NCBI RefSeq assembly: GCF_004310335.1
Contig: NZ_SIRS01000005.1
Location: forward strand, 124,001 to 188,000
DNA from: Hyunsoonleella pacifica
GTDB lineage: Bacteria > Bacteroidota > Bacteroidia > Flavobacteriales > Flavobacteriaceae
Length of the DNA: 64,000 nt
Reading direction: 5' to 3'
The notes beneath the pieces were generated by a model, which saw only the letters and a list, made by a program, of their open reading frames with translations, was not told the DNA's origin and made no database searches. The position numbers and the translations under genes were made by a program. How positions within the stretch are numbered: the first letter of the stretch is position 1; the number at the start of each line of letters is the position of its first letter. Below, in pieces: positions 8,513 through 17,653 of this stretch.

Positions 8513-11500
8513 ATGAAATACTCCAAGAAAAAGTATCTGGATTATATGATCCGGACTATAGAGGCGTTGCGAGATGCCCCAAACAACAATCACGTATTTA
8601 TTAATAATCCAGGATTTGGAAACATTTTTGACATCCTTAAAAATGATAGTTACAGATCGCGCTTTAATGAAGCTTTAATATCCTATGTTGACCAAGAATA
8701 TTCCGAGACTATTATTAATAGTCTGAAGAAATCCTCTTTGAACTCATTTTTTACTCCTGCCCCCTTAATAAGAGCGATTACAGAATACCTGTCATCTATC
8801 CCAAACTTTAAGCCCATAAACATATTAGAGCCATCGGCGGGAAATGGACTTATTATTAGAGGACTGTTAAAAGAGTTTCCGGATGCAAAGGTTACGGCAT
8901 TCGAAAAGGAAATTCTGACGACAAGAATTTTAGAACATAACTTTAAGAACAAACCAAATGTCACTGCATTTGGGATTCCCTTTGAGGCTATCGGAAAGAC
9001 AACAGCTCCTAAAAACTATGATTTAGTTATTAGCAACATTCCATTCGGTGCAAATAAAATTTTTGATCCAGATTTATTAAAGCATCCATTGAAATCGGAA
9101 TTGACCAGCAATATTCATAGCTACTTTATTTACAAAAGTCTGAAACTGCTTAAACAAAACGGGATAGCGCTATTAGTCTGTACTAAGAACTTCATGGATA
9201 AATCTAAGTATCAGTCCATTCGCAAACACCTTATTGAAGAAAACAACTTTATAGGTGCGGTTAGATTACCTGACAACACTTTTGAAACCGAAAACACATC
9301 CATTGTTACCGACATTCTGATTTTTCAAAACAATAGAGGTCTTGAAATATCAAAAGAGCAACATTCAATAAACAGTCTTTTTACCTCATCAATTAAACGA
9401 TTAATTGGGGAAAATGAAGTAGACTTTAGTGCATATTTCCATGAATATGAAAATAACATTTTCGGTAAAACCCTTCCTGGTGGGCTATATAACAACTCTG
9501 ATTATACAGTAACAAATGAATTCAATCTTGTAAGGATAGAACCAAACATAAAAAGCTCTTTAACAAAATTCAATCCCTTACTCGGCAAAGCCGTACAAAA
9601 CTCAATACAAAAAAAGCCAACAAACAACATACAATTCAATAAAACAGACCAAGTATATAACGGTGATTTGAAGCCTGGAAACCTCTTTATTAAAGACCAA
9701 AAAGTTGCGAAGATTACCGATACAGGCAGTTTCTATTTTTTAAAGACCAAACGAAATGAATTTCAAAAACTATCACAAATCATATCATTAAGGGATGCCT
9801 ATTTGAAACTCATAGATGCTGATGATTATAATGGAGAAAAGATACTGAATGACCTAAAATATCAATATGACGTATTCGTCTTTCAGTACGGAAATCTTAA
9901 TGCCGATTCAAACTATCAATTAGTTACAATAGATGCACAAGGGCCATTAGTTTTATCCTTAGAGACCCCAAAAGACGGACAATTTGTTAAGAGCCAAATA
10001 CTGCTTGAACCCTGGCATGGAAAAACCAAAAAGCCCGAACTTCTATCTCTTGCAGATGGCATAATGTACTCGATGAATAAAACCAACGATATTAATATAG
10101 ATGTCATTTCAGACAGTACAGGGTTACAACCAGAGGACATAATTAAGGAATCGCTCGCAAGGAACCTGCTATTTGTTAATCCTTCCAAAGATGGGCCTCA
10201 TCTTACTCCTAAATTCAGGTTTCTTTCTGGGGATATTTCAAAAAAAATTCAATGGTACGAAAGTAGACAATTTGGAGCGTTCCAACCATATATGGATAGA
10301 GCTCAAATATCTCAATCCATTGTTGAACTGGAAAAAGTTAAACCACCAATTACACCATTTGAAGACTTAGATATAAACCTCCATGAGCCTTGGTTTCCAA
10401 TTGAGGTAACTCAGTCCTTCATATTTGATACTTACAAAACAATTACAAAAATTGATTACATAGAATCAACTTCCAAATATGCAGTAAAGATTGAGTCATA
10501 CGAGTACTCCCTTATTAAAAAGTTCTATGTCAGTTCAGAAAACAGAAACTATGGATTTAAAGATGTACTTGAAGGGGCATTGAATTCTAGCATTCCCTAC
10601 ATAACAAAAGGTTCAAAAGAATACAAAAGAATTGATCGCACGAAAATGCAAGAGTTTAAAATGAAACATGAACTCATATACAAAGAATTTAGCGAGTACG
10701 TTCATCAAAACAGTGAGTTAAAATCTTCTTTGGAAAATCATTTCTATGCAACCTACGAGGCTAAAATAATGCCTAGATACAACGGCGACTATTTAAAGTT
10801 TGACGGTCTACAGAAATTCACCCCATACAGGAGTCAAAAAGACACCGTTTCTGGAATTATCATGAACCAGGGTTTATTAGTGAATAAAGAAGTAGGGTTT
10901 GGAAAAACACTTGATATGGCTCTATCTGCTCAAAAACTAAGAGAACTTAATTTATCAAACAGAACACTGATAATTGGGCTTAAACCTACTCTAATTCAAT
11001 TGCAAAAGGAATTCCTTAATGCATTTCCAAGAATGAAGCTCCTAGTAGCCACGGACAAAGAAGTAAGTGGAAAACTAAAAAGAAATCAATTCTTTTCTAA
11101 GATAATCTCGCAACAACCTGATGTTGTACTTATGAGTCATGATACTTTTCAGTTTATACCACAATCGCCCGAAGTGATACAAAAAGTGGTTCAAGACGAA
11201 CTAGACAACCTGACAAAGGACCTAGAAGTAATTTATGACAATAAGTATGATATCAACAAACGCGTCTTAAAAGGATTGGAAACTAGAAAGGAAAATTTGC
11301 AAGCACAATTAGACGGAATATATCATAAAATTGAATCTGACAAGAATGATATTCTCGACTTCGACCAACTGGGGTTTGACCACATCATGATTGACGAATC
11401 CCACAAGTTTAAGAATTTGATGTATACAACACGTCATTCAAGAGTTGCCGGTTTAAATACAAGTAAAGGATCTCAAAAAAGCAAAAACTTATTAATAGCA

Positions 11501-13381
11501 ATTAGAACCTTGCAAATGAGAAAAGGTACTGATTTTCAAGCAACGTTTCTCTCAGGTACTCCTATATCAAATTCAATAACCGAAGTCTATGTTTTATTCA
11601 AATACTTAATCCCAAATCGTCTTGAAGAACTTAATATTTCTTCATTTGACCAATGGGCACAAGTCTTTGCTAACAAATCATTCGAATTTGAACCTACCAT
11701 ATCGGGAGACTACAAGGTAAAAGAAAGATTTCGCTCTTTTAAAAAACTAAAACTACTTTCCTCATTATACAATGAAATATCCATCATAGTTAATGGACAA
11801 ACGCATACCATAGAAAGACCGAAAATCGCCGTAGATGTAAATACTTTAAAACCCACACAAGTTCAGAAAGACTACTTTGAGCAAATAAAATTATTCTTAA
11901 AAACTGGAAATTCTGAATACTTATACGGAGCCAAGAAATACTCTGATGAGCAAAAAACCGCTTTATCATTAATAGCACTTCATCACATGCGTAATGCGTC
12001 TATTGACACTAGACTTTTAAATCCCTTCGGTGAAGACAATGAAGAAACCAAACTCTGGACTGTAGCTAAGGAAGTTCATAAAACCTATACCGAGAGTAAC
12101 CACTTTAAAGGTACTCAGGCAATATTTTCAGATTTGGGAACTCCAAAAGAGTCATTTAATGTCTATCATGAATTAAAACGGATACTGACGGAAGAACTAG
12201 GTGTGCCGGATGAAGAAATAGTATTTATTCATGATTTTAAATCAGATAGTAAAAGGTTAGAGTGTTTTAAAAAAGTAAACGCTGGAGATTTCAGAATTAT
12301 TATTGGCTCAACCGAAAAGTTAGGAACAGGCACAAACATTCAAGAAAGACTAATTAGAATCCATCATGTCAACATACCACATCGCCCAACGGATGTAGAC
12401 CAGCGAAATGGCAGAGGGGTAAGAAAAGGAAATGTTTTTGCCAAGACACATTGGAACAACCAGGTTATTGTATCATTCTATATTGTTGAAAATAGTACAG
12501 ACAGTTTAATGTTGAATAATATCAACACAAAAAAGAATTTTATTGAGCAAATAACTAACGGGACAATTCAATTTAACAGGCTCGAACTAGGCGATGTAGA
12601 TGAGAACGGAGGTATTGACTACAAGACACTATTGGCAGTTGCAAAAAACGACCCTCTTTACCTTGAGAAAGAACACCTAACAAAAGAACTAGAAGAATTA
12701 GTACTAGAACAATCAATTTTTAAAAAAAATAAGTTAGAGGCTCAAAACAATGTAAAATTCTATTCAAAAGAACTAGAAACAGCAAAAAATAACTTATCAA
12801 TTCTAAACGACGATGTGAAACATTGGCACAAGCTACAAGACAGAGAAATTTATTACAGTAAAGTAAAAAGTGTACTCGGGATGTCTCAAAGCTCAACTCC
12901 AAAAGATTTAGGTGATGCAATTTTGAGAAAAGTAAAAACCTTAAAATCTCAAAACACCGAAATCGAAATATTCAAGATAGAAAGCAGTTCTCTAAAACTC
13001 AAAATCAAATCGGAAGGACATACCTCACTATTAGTTAAAACTGAAAATGCCTCTTACGGCTATGGTCTAAGAAAACTAGTTAGTAATCCAATAAGCATGG
13101 CCAACTATTTTTATAACGCACTTTCTAAAATTCCAAAATCAATAGAAAATCAAGAAACAACTATTTCAGAATATCAGGAACTACTAGAAGCCAACAACAA
13201 AATCCTAAACCTAAGTTTTGACAAGGTAGACCAACTGATAAGGATTGAGGGCAAATTATCACAAATTTCAATAGACCTCGATAACAAATTCTCTGAAACT
13301 CAATCAGAGGAAGAGGAGAAAGAAAAAGACAAAACTATTAAAACCCAAAAAGGAATTTCAAACAATCAAATAACCAGATAG
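8513..13381 (+). CDS. Adenine-specific DNA methylase fused to SNF2/SF2 helicase (mobile-element type)
   Basis: A 1,622-residue protein of the N12-class methylase/helicase family common in conjugative elements; it may protect or remodel incoming element DNA. The N-terminal methylase domain shows the SAM-binding LEPSAGNG (105-112) and the catalytic motif IV NIPF (175-178). The helicase part has a Walker A-like GFGKT (~795), a DESH Walker B box (~960), a LSGTPIS motif III (~1016) and motif VI QRNGRGVRKG (~1296). The last ~250 residues are coiled-coil and charged. Both enzymatic parts look intact. It is followed by a strong terminator. Confidence 0.85.
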   Translation: MKYSKKKYLDYMIRTIEALRDAPNNNHVFINNPGFGNIFDILKNDSYRSRFNEALISYVDQEYSETIINSLKKSSLNSFFTPAPLIRAITEYLSSIPNFKPINILEPSAGNGLIIRGLLKEFPDAKVTAFEKEILTTRILEHNFKNKPNVTAFGIPFEAIGKTTAPKNYDLVISNIPFGANKIFDPDLLKHPLKSELTSNIHSYFIYKSLKLLKQNGIALLVCTKNFMDKSKYQSIRKHLIEENNFIGAVRLPDNTFETENTSIVTDILIFQNNRGLEISKEQHSINSLFTSSIKRLIGENEVDFSAYFHEYENNIFGKTLPGGLYNNSDYTVTNEFNLVRIEPNIKSSLTKFNPLLGKAVQNSIQKKPTNNIQFNKTDQVYNGDLKPGNLFIKDQKVAKITDTGSFYFLKTKRNEFQKLSQIISLRDAYLKLIDADDYNGEKILNDLKYQYDVFVFQYGNLNADSNYQLVTIDAQGPLVLSLETPKDGQFVKSQILLEPWHGKTKKPELLSLADGIMYSMNKTNDINIDVISDSTGLQPEDIIKESLARNLLFVNPSKDGPHLTPKFRFLSGDISKKIQWYESRQFGAFQPYMDRAQISQSIVELEKVKPPITPFEDLDINLHEPWFPIEVTQSFIFDTYKTITKIDYIESTSKYAVKIESYEYSLIKKFYVSSENRNYGFKDVLEGALNSSIPYITKGSKEYKRIDRTKMQEFKMKHELIYKEFSEYVHQNSELKSSLENHFYATYEAKIMPRYNGDYLKFDGLQKFTPYRSQKDTVSGIIMNQGLLVNKEVGFGKTLDMALSAQKLRELNLSNRTLIIGLKPTLIQLQKEFLNAFPRMKLLVATDKEVSGKLKRNQFFSKIISQQPDVVLMSHDTFQFIPQSPEVIQKVVQDELDNLTKDLEVIYDNKYDINKRVLKGLETRKENLQAQLDGIYHKIESDKNDILDFDQLGFDHIMIDESHKFKNLMYTTRHSRVAGLNTSKGSQKSKNLLIAIRTLQMRKGTDFQATFLSGTPISNSITEVYVLFKYLIPNRLEELNISSFDQWAQVFANKSFEFEPTISGDYKVKERFRSFKKLKLLSSLYNEISIIVNGQTHTIERPKIAVDVNTLKPTQVQKDYFEQIKLFLKTGNSEYLYGAKKYSDEQKTALSLIALHHMRNASIDTRLLNPFGEDNEETKLWTVAKEVHKTYTESNHFKGTQAIFSDLGTPKESFNVYHELKRILTEELGVPDEEIVFIHDFKSDSKRLECFKKVNAGDFRIIIGSTEKLGTGTNIQERLIRIHHVNIPHRPTDVDQRNGRGVRKGNVFAKTHWNNQVIVSFYIVENSTDSLMLNNINTKKNFIEQITNGTIQFNRLELGDVDENGGIDYKTLLAVAKNDPLYLEKEHLTKELEELVLEQSIFKKNKLEAQNNVKFYSKELETAKNNLSILNDDVKHWHKLQDREIYYSKVKSVLGMSQSSTPKDLGDAILRKVKTLKSQNTEIEIFKIESSSLKLKIKSEGHTSLLVKTENASYGYGLRKLVSNPISMANYFYNALSKIPKSIENQETTISEYQELLEANNKILNLSFDKVDQLIRIEGKLSQISIDLDNKFSETQSEEEEKEKDKTIKTQKGISNNQITR

Positions 13382-13441
13382 TATAAGAACAAAAGAGCTA
13401 AATTTTGCTTTTATTAAAATCCTGCGTTTGTCGCAAAACAT

Positions 13442-13465
13442 AGCACCCTAAAGGGTGCTTTTTTT
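13442..13465 (+). terminator. Rho-independent terminator
   Basis: Perfect stem AGCACCC / GGGTGCT with a TAAA loop and a run of seven Ts, 60 bases after the methylase-helicase stop. It separates that transcript from the PRTRC operon. Confidence 0.9.
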
Positions 13466-13538
13466 GTGGAGAGGGAAAATGAAGAATAGGGTGGATATTC
13501 GACTTTTAATTCCTGAAAATCGTGTTATTCATTAGTAT

Positions 13539-13563
13539 TTTTACAATATAAGTAATTGTAAAA
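13539..13563 (+). promoter_or_regulatory. Inverted repeat before the PRTRC operon, candidate operator
   Basis: TTTTACAAT (13539-13547) and ATTGTAAAA (13555-13563) are perfect 9-base arms around ATAAGTA, ending 17 bases before the first gene of the operon. The placement suits a repressor site over the promoter. Confidence 0.5.
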
Positions 13564-13580
13564 CAGATAATTATACTACT

Positions 13581-14066
13581 ATGTGCGATTTTTTTTCATC
13601 ATTAAAGGAGATGGGTATTTCTCAAATTGGTTTGAGTATTACCTACGATAAGAACCTAGTTTCGGTGTCATTACTTCCCAAGTCCGAATCAAATGACAAG
13701 TCACTAAAAAAGCTGAAAGCTTTAACCATAAGTCTGCCTGTAAATGAAATGGACGAAAGGTTTTTTGAAATCATAAACGAACCTCTTGAAAAAACCAAGG
13801 TTGGATTCAACAATGTGGAAGCCTATGAGAAATCTCTTCAAGATAAGTTAAGTAAAACTGAAAGCGGTAAGAAGCAAAAAGAGAGCGTTTCAAAGGATGT
13901 TAAATCACTTCAAGAATTCGTTGGTAAAAACGGTTTTAACCCATTGAAAGACCATAAGACCGCCATTGAAATGGCTGAAAAGATATTGGCAGTAAACCCG
14001 AATCAAAAAGATGCCAAAAAGGTTATAAAAGACATGAGCGCATATACCGAACCATCATTATTTTAA
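13581..14066 (+). CDS. PRTRC system protein E
   Basis: First gene of a PRTRC (ParB-related, ThiF-related cassette) operon. The 161-residue protein starts with FFSSLKEMG, has the RFFEIINEPLEK segment expected of family E near residues 68-79, a Lys-rich coiled middle, and ends in PSLF, close to the PDLF-type ending of the family. The biochemical role of E is unknown; it may be structural or a partner for the conjugation proteins encoded next. It is followed two bases later by protein C, so the two are probably translated together. Confidence 0.82.
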   Translation: MCDFFSSLKEMGISQIGLSITYDKNLVSVSLLPKSESNDKSLKKLKALTISLPVNEMDERFFEIINEPLEKTKVGFNNVEAYEKSLQDKLSKTESGKKQKESVSKDVKSLQEFVGKNGFNPLKDHKTAIEMAEKILAVNPNQKDAKKVIKDMSAYTEPSLF

Positions 14067-14068
14067 AC

Positions 14069-14290
14069 ATGGAAGCAGTAACATTATTAAGAAGAAAATT
14101 CACCTTTTTGAAAGGTAATAGCGAATCGATTGAATTGGATGATTTCAATCCAGATTTAGGAGTTAACCAAATCATGTCTCATTATGCACAACTTTATCCA
14201 GAGATAACAAACGCACGAACGGAAGACAAAGGCATTCAAGACGGATTTCACCTTATTGAGTTCCACTCCCTTGCGGGTACAAAAGGTTGA
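14069..14290 (+). CDS. PRTRC system protein C (ubiquitin-like, C-terminal Gly)
   Basis: A 73-residue protein matching the PRTRC_C/Prok_Ub pattern: an initial beta-strand pair (VTLLRRKFTFLKG), a central helix containing HYAQLYPEITNA, and a C-terminus ending AGTKG. Prokaryotic ubiquitin-like proteins of this class have been proposed, from comparative genomics, to be activated at their terminal Gly by the ThiF/E1 protein of the same operon. Here the Gly is already exposed, so no protease step would be needed. Conjugation itself is inference. It starts two bases after the stop of protein E. Confidence 0.82.
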   Translation: MEAVTLLRRKFTFLKGNSESIELDDFNPDLGVNQIMSHYAQLYPEITNARTEDKGIQDGFHLIEFHSLAGTKG

Positions 14291-14325
14291 TATATGAATG
14301 TTGATGAGTTTTTAAAAAACGGAAA

Positions 14326-15384
14326 ATGCAAACAAAGACAAGAGAGAAAAAAATCGAAAGAACTCAAGAAATTCCACAGTTCTTTTTTCAAAGCTATAAC
14401 TCAGGAAAGTTACAAAAGCGACAACCGAAAAATGAGCGTATTAATATGCAATCAAGATTTCTATTTGACGTAAACTTAAAACCAATAACATCTACTCGAC
14501 CATTCAACGAATTTAACGAAGTTGATTGTAAGGGCATAGCTAAGTTGATGGTAAAGGCAACTAGAGAATTGACTGGTAATTTGTCAGACTGGAAGTTTTC
14601 TAAGAGAGATTCTTTGCAAGATTTAATCTTACGCTGTGCCTTTAGACTTCAAGACAGAGCGCAGGTTGACCACATAGACACCATTGAAGTTGCTCCAAAC
14701 GAATATGCGCTTTTGCTAAAAAGACATCTAGGTTCAAGAGACAAAGTGTTTTGCATTGAACTGGATAGGGTCTTTTTGTTAAGAGATAAGAACAGATTAC
14801 TTTATGAAATCATACTATCCTTTATAAAGAATTTGCCTTTTCAATCAATCTTTGATTTGAACAGCCCAATGATAGAATGGTGTTGGTCGTTTCTTCTTGA
14901 CGAATTTGACTATTGCGAAGAAATCGAGAACACCTTGAAAAAGGTAAAACAATCAGAAGGTTCTATCAATTTTATTAAGAGAAACTATAAGGCTTTTCAA
15001 TCCCATGTTGAAAGTGATTGGTCAAATCAGTTAAAACACTACAAACCAATAAAGCAAACATATAAGGACATTAAAACTTTGTTGCTTAAATCGGAAAAAA
15101 TAGACTTTAACTCCATTAATAAAGTGACAATTTATGATAATCGAGAGTGTGATACTGATCACATAGATTCCTTTTTGATTGCAGATTATAATGAAAGTGA
15201 TTTTGTTAGGCAGTATATAGATATTTTGAATCAAGTATCTGCAGATACAGATATACTTTCGGCTTTTTCTTTTGCCCGAGTAGATTCCAACAAGGTTGAA
15301 AGATTCGACGAAAACTTAGCACAAAAAATTTCCGATTTAGAAGATTTTGTATGCGATTTAAACGAGTTACTAAACAAACTATAG
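14326..15384 (+). CDS. PRTRC system protein F-like
   Basis: A 352-residue protein in the place where F is found in Bacteroidota PRTRC operons (E-C-F-B-ThiF). No signal peptide, membrane helix or catalytic motif is visible; the C-terminal half is helical and acidic. The assignment rests mainly on position. The start is uncertain: the first ~40 residues are basic and low-complexity, and Met41 (base 14446) is a plausible alternative. A second 59-codon frame starting at 14294 overlaps this N-terminal region, so the true 5' structure needs a comparison with relatives. Confidence 0.62.
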   Translation: MQTKTREKKIERTQEIPQFFFQSYNSGKLQKRQPKNERINMQSRFLFDVNLKPITSTRPFNEFNEVDCKGIAKLMVKATRELTGNLSDWKFSKRDSLQDLILRCAFRLQDRAQVDHIDTIEVAPNEYALLLKRHLGSRDKVFCIELDRVFLLRDKNRLLYEIILSFIKNLPFQSIFDLNSPMIEWCWSFLLDEFDYCEEIENTLKKVKQSEGSINFIKRNYKAFQSHVESDWSNQLKHYKPIKQTYKDIKTLLLKSEKIDFNSINKVTIYDNRECDTDHIDSFLIADYNESDFVRQYIDILNQVSADTDILSAFSFARVDSNKVERFDENLAQKISDLEDFVCDLNELLNKL

Positions 15385-15387
15385 ACG

Positions 15388-16095
15388 ATGAACGATATTG
15401 TAAGAATTGAAACGGAAGAACACTTCACTCCTCAATTTGCAATTGTGGGTTACAAAAAAACACGGAGTTACAATGAGGACGACCACTATTTTACCTACCA
15501 CAAGGTTAGAGCAGAAAAACTAACAGCAGGGACACCTCTCACAAAAGATACTGCAAAAAATATATTTGAATGTTTAGAGGGGGATTTAATCAAATATTCA
15601 TTTAAAGGTATAATTCCTAATACGCTATTGCATTTTGAGTTCAAAGGAAATCTAAGTCTAGTATGGACGGTTTTTCCAAAACAAACAACACTTTATTTCA
15701 AGGAAAAAACAGGTATTTCAAGTGGACATTATCCAATTCCTAAACTTGTTTTTTGCCTACAAGGTAACAGTCTAAAAGTATTCGCTTTGAATAGAAAAGA
15801 CCGCATAGAAGCATCAACAAAACTAATGTATGCTCCATTTTTAAACGTAGGAACGAATGGAGATGTATGTATGGGAACTGCCTCGATAAACTACGAGGGA
15901 TTTGAGTACTACGAAGACATTATGTGTTATTCGGAAAGACAATTTTTTAATTCTGTTTTTACCGAAACCCACAATAACAGACTAATAAAAGGAAACATAG
16001 TAGAGAGAATGAACTCAATTAAAGGAAGTGGAAAGTTTGATGATAAACTACTTGTTTCGAGCAACCTACAATTAAAAGATTTATATGAAAAATAG
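15388..16095 (+). CDS. PRTRC system protein B (E2-like)
   Basis: A 235-residue protein of the Prok-E2_D type, related in fold to ubiquitin-conjugating enzymes. The segment APFLNVGTNGDVCMG holds the candidate catalytic cysteine, Cys161, in the position where family members keep it. In the proposed pathway it would take the activated ubiquitin-like protein C from the ThiF protein by thioester exchange. It starts four bases after F and overlaps the ThiF gene by 11 bases, so expression is tightly coupled. The target is unknown. Confidence 0.82.
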   Translation: MNDIVRIETEEHFTPQFAIVGYKKTRSYNEDDHYFTYHKVRAEKLTAGTPLTKDTAKNIFECLEGDLIKYSFKGIIPNTLLHFEFKGNLSLVWTVFPKQTTLYFKEKTGISSGHYPIPKLVFCLQGNSLKVFALNRKDRIEASTKLMYAPFLNVGTNGDVCMGTASINYEGFEYYEDIMCYSERQFFNSVFTETHNNRLIKGNIVERMNSIKGSGKFDDKLLVSSNLQLKDLYEK

Positions 16096-16864
16096 AGTAC
16101 ATATCGCACCGAATTATTTTTTCAATCCTACACATCCGATTACCATTTCACTAATTGGGTTGGGTGGAACTGGCTCTTTGTTACTCGCAAGGTTGGCAAG
16201 GATTGATTATGCCTTACGGTACATAGGTCATTCAGGGTTGCACGTTAGAGCATTTGACAAGGACATTGTAGAACCTATGAACATTGGGCGACAACTTTTT
16301 ACACCCAACGATATTGGGGCAAACAAAGCAGTTTGCGCTATGACAAAAATCAACCAAACATTTGGACTATTATGGGAAGGAATACCATTTCATGCTAGTC
16401 CTTATGGTAATGATATTCATTCCAACATTGTTATTACTTGTGTAGACAACGCCAAATTTAGAACTGAACTTTCAAAGTCTATTAAGGATGTCTATAGAGG
16501 GAGTGAATATGAAACAATGTTTTACTGGTTAGACATTGGAAATAGCAGAAATACAGGTCAATTTGTTTTAGGGAGTTTATTTAATGAGGAAAGAAACTTT
16601 AAAGAGGTAGAATTTGAACCTATACAAAGTTTAAAATCAATAACAGATTTCTACACCAATTTGAATGAGCAAGACAATACAACCCAACAAGGGGAGGGAT
16701 GCTCTTACATTGAAAAGTTAAACGAACAATCACTTTTCATAAATGATGTGCTAGTTACCCATGCTAGTGATTGTATTATGAGACTATTAATGAATAAAGA
16801 GGTAAGTATTCAAGGTGGATTTGTAAATCTAGAGAGTGGTGTGGTTAACCCTATAAACGTATGA
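16085..16864 (+). CDS. PRTRC system ThiF family protein (E1-like)
   Basis: An adenylating enzyme of the ThiF/MoeB/E1 superfamily. The 259-residue protein has the nucleotide-binding GLGGTGS at residues 25-31, the acidic AFDKDIVEPMNIGRQ segment that positions ATP and Mg, and a CVDN motif after the fourth strand. Cys206, in the GEGCSYIE segment, is a candidate thioester cysteine. It would adenylate the C-terminal Gly of protein C (known chemistry of the superfamily; the pairing is inferred from the operon). It overlaps both the B gene and the following gene (ATGA at 16861-16864). Confidence 0.86.
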   Translation: MKNRVHIAPNYFFNPTHPITISLIGLGGTGSLLLARLARIDYALRYIGHSGLHVRAFDKDIVEPMNIGRQLFTPNDIGANKAVCAMTKINQTFGLLWEGIPFHASPYGNDIHSNIVITCVDNAKFRTELSKSIKDVYRGSEYETMFYWLDIGNSRNTGQFVLGSLFNEERNFKEVEFEPIQSLKSITDFYTNLNEQDNTTQQGEGCSYIEKLNEQSLFINDVLVTHASDCIMRLLMNKEVSIQGGFVNLESGVVNPINV

Positions 16865-17190
16865 ATATGCAAAAAGATTCAATCGAAGAATATTCTCCAA
16901 GTTCAGTTTCTGTTGGGGATATTTTTGAGGTAAGTATCCCACTTTACAATTTGAGAATTGGGACATTGGTTATCGCTTATCATCTTGACGAAAATGGTAT
17001 TTATCTATTGTCTGAAAAGATGCTCTTTTTCTATATGTCGTTTCAACAAAAGTCTTGGAATAGTTTAAAGTTTGTTCAAAGGTCAGGACTTGATTATGAA
17101 TACACCTATGAAACATTTACCTCGGATGTTTACAAAAAGTACTTCAAAATGTTGTTTGTACGCTTCAAAAACTTAGATAAAACTAATTAA
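16861..17190 (+). CDS. Hypothetical protein coupled to the PRTRC ThiF gene, 109 aa
   Basis: Family not recognised. Its ATG overlaps the ThiF stop (ATGA), which makes it part of the PRTRC operon. It is rich in Tyr, Phe and Ser, has no membrane helix and no cysteine, and looks like a compact beta-rich domain. No JAB-type peptidase motif (HxH...D) is present, so it does not supply the missing PRTRC protein A. It could be an additional partner or substrate. Confidence 0.7.
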   Translation: MNMQKDSIEEYSPSSVSVGDIFEVSIPLYNLRIGTLVIAYHLDENGIYLLSEKMLFFYMSFQQKSWNSLKFVQRSGLDYEYTYETFTSDVYKKYFKMLFVRFKNLDKTN

Positions 17191-17202
17191 ATACGTAATA
17201 TC

Positions 17203-17430
17203 ATGAATTTTAATCAATTGTACGAAGATCTTCCTTTTACTGGATTTTTACTGGTGGTTATTTATACTTTTTTAGGTATAATGAGAGTAAAACGAATACT
17301 CAGAATACCACTAATTGTAATGATTATTTTGCTTGGGTTTATACCTGGTATTTGGCTTGCTTTACCAATATTTGCTGCGTTTGAGTTAACTATGCAAATT
17401 ATGAGAGTATTGAGACCATACCTCAATTAA
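17203..17430 (+). CDS. Small integral membrane protein, 75 aa
   Basis: Two hydrophobic helices (residues ~10-27 and ~34-62) separated by a basic turn (RVKRILRIP) form a helical hairpin in the inner membrane. It lies 12 bases after the 109-residue gene and is the last gene of the PRTRC run. Its function is unknown. Its size and layout are compatible with a small toxin or a membrane anchor for the cassette, but nothing distinguishes these. Confidence 0.65.
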   Translation: MNFNQLYEDLPFTGFLLVVIYTFLGIMRVKRILRIPLIVMIILLGFIPGIWLALPIFAAFELTMQIMRVLRPYLN

Positions 17431-17444
17431 TATATATATCGCCC

Positions 17445-17502
17445 TATATGTTTATATATTTATAGGATTGTACATTCAGTTGTGTAATCATATAAACATA
17501 TA
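17445..17502. repeat. 13-base perfect inverted repeat in a very AT-rich gap
   Basis: TATATGTTTATAT (17445-17457) and ATATAAACATATA (17490-17502) flank a 32-base spacer within the ~220-base gap between the PRTRC operon and the toxin gene. It could be a protein-binding site or a weak terminator. Confidence 0.45.
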
Positions 17503-17606
17503 TTGATTTATTTAAATTGAGATAGATTCATACATAGCTATATTTAAGTCTATATCTGAATATTAATATTGATATATGGATATAATAATACATAAAAATT
17601 AAATCA

Positions 17607-17645
17607 CAAAAAGTTCGGAAAATATCCGAACTTTTTGTATATTTG
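17607..17645 (+). promoter_or_regulatory. Perfect palindrome next to a TAnnTTTG promoter box (toxin-antitoxin operator)
   Basis: CAAAAAGTTCGGA (17607-17619) and TCCGAACTTTTTG (17625-17637) are perfect 13-base arms around AAATA. TATATTTG (17638-17645), the Bacteroidota -7 element, begins on the next base, and the toxin ATG is at 17654. Such a layout is expected of an autoregulated toxin-antitoxin operon in which the HTH antitoxin represses its own promoter. Confidence 0.75.
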
Positions 17646-17653
17646 CATCAAGA

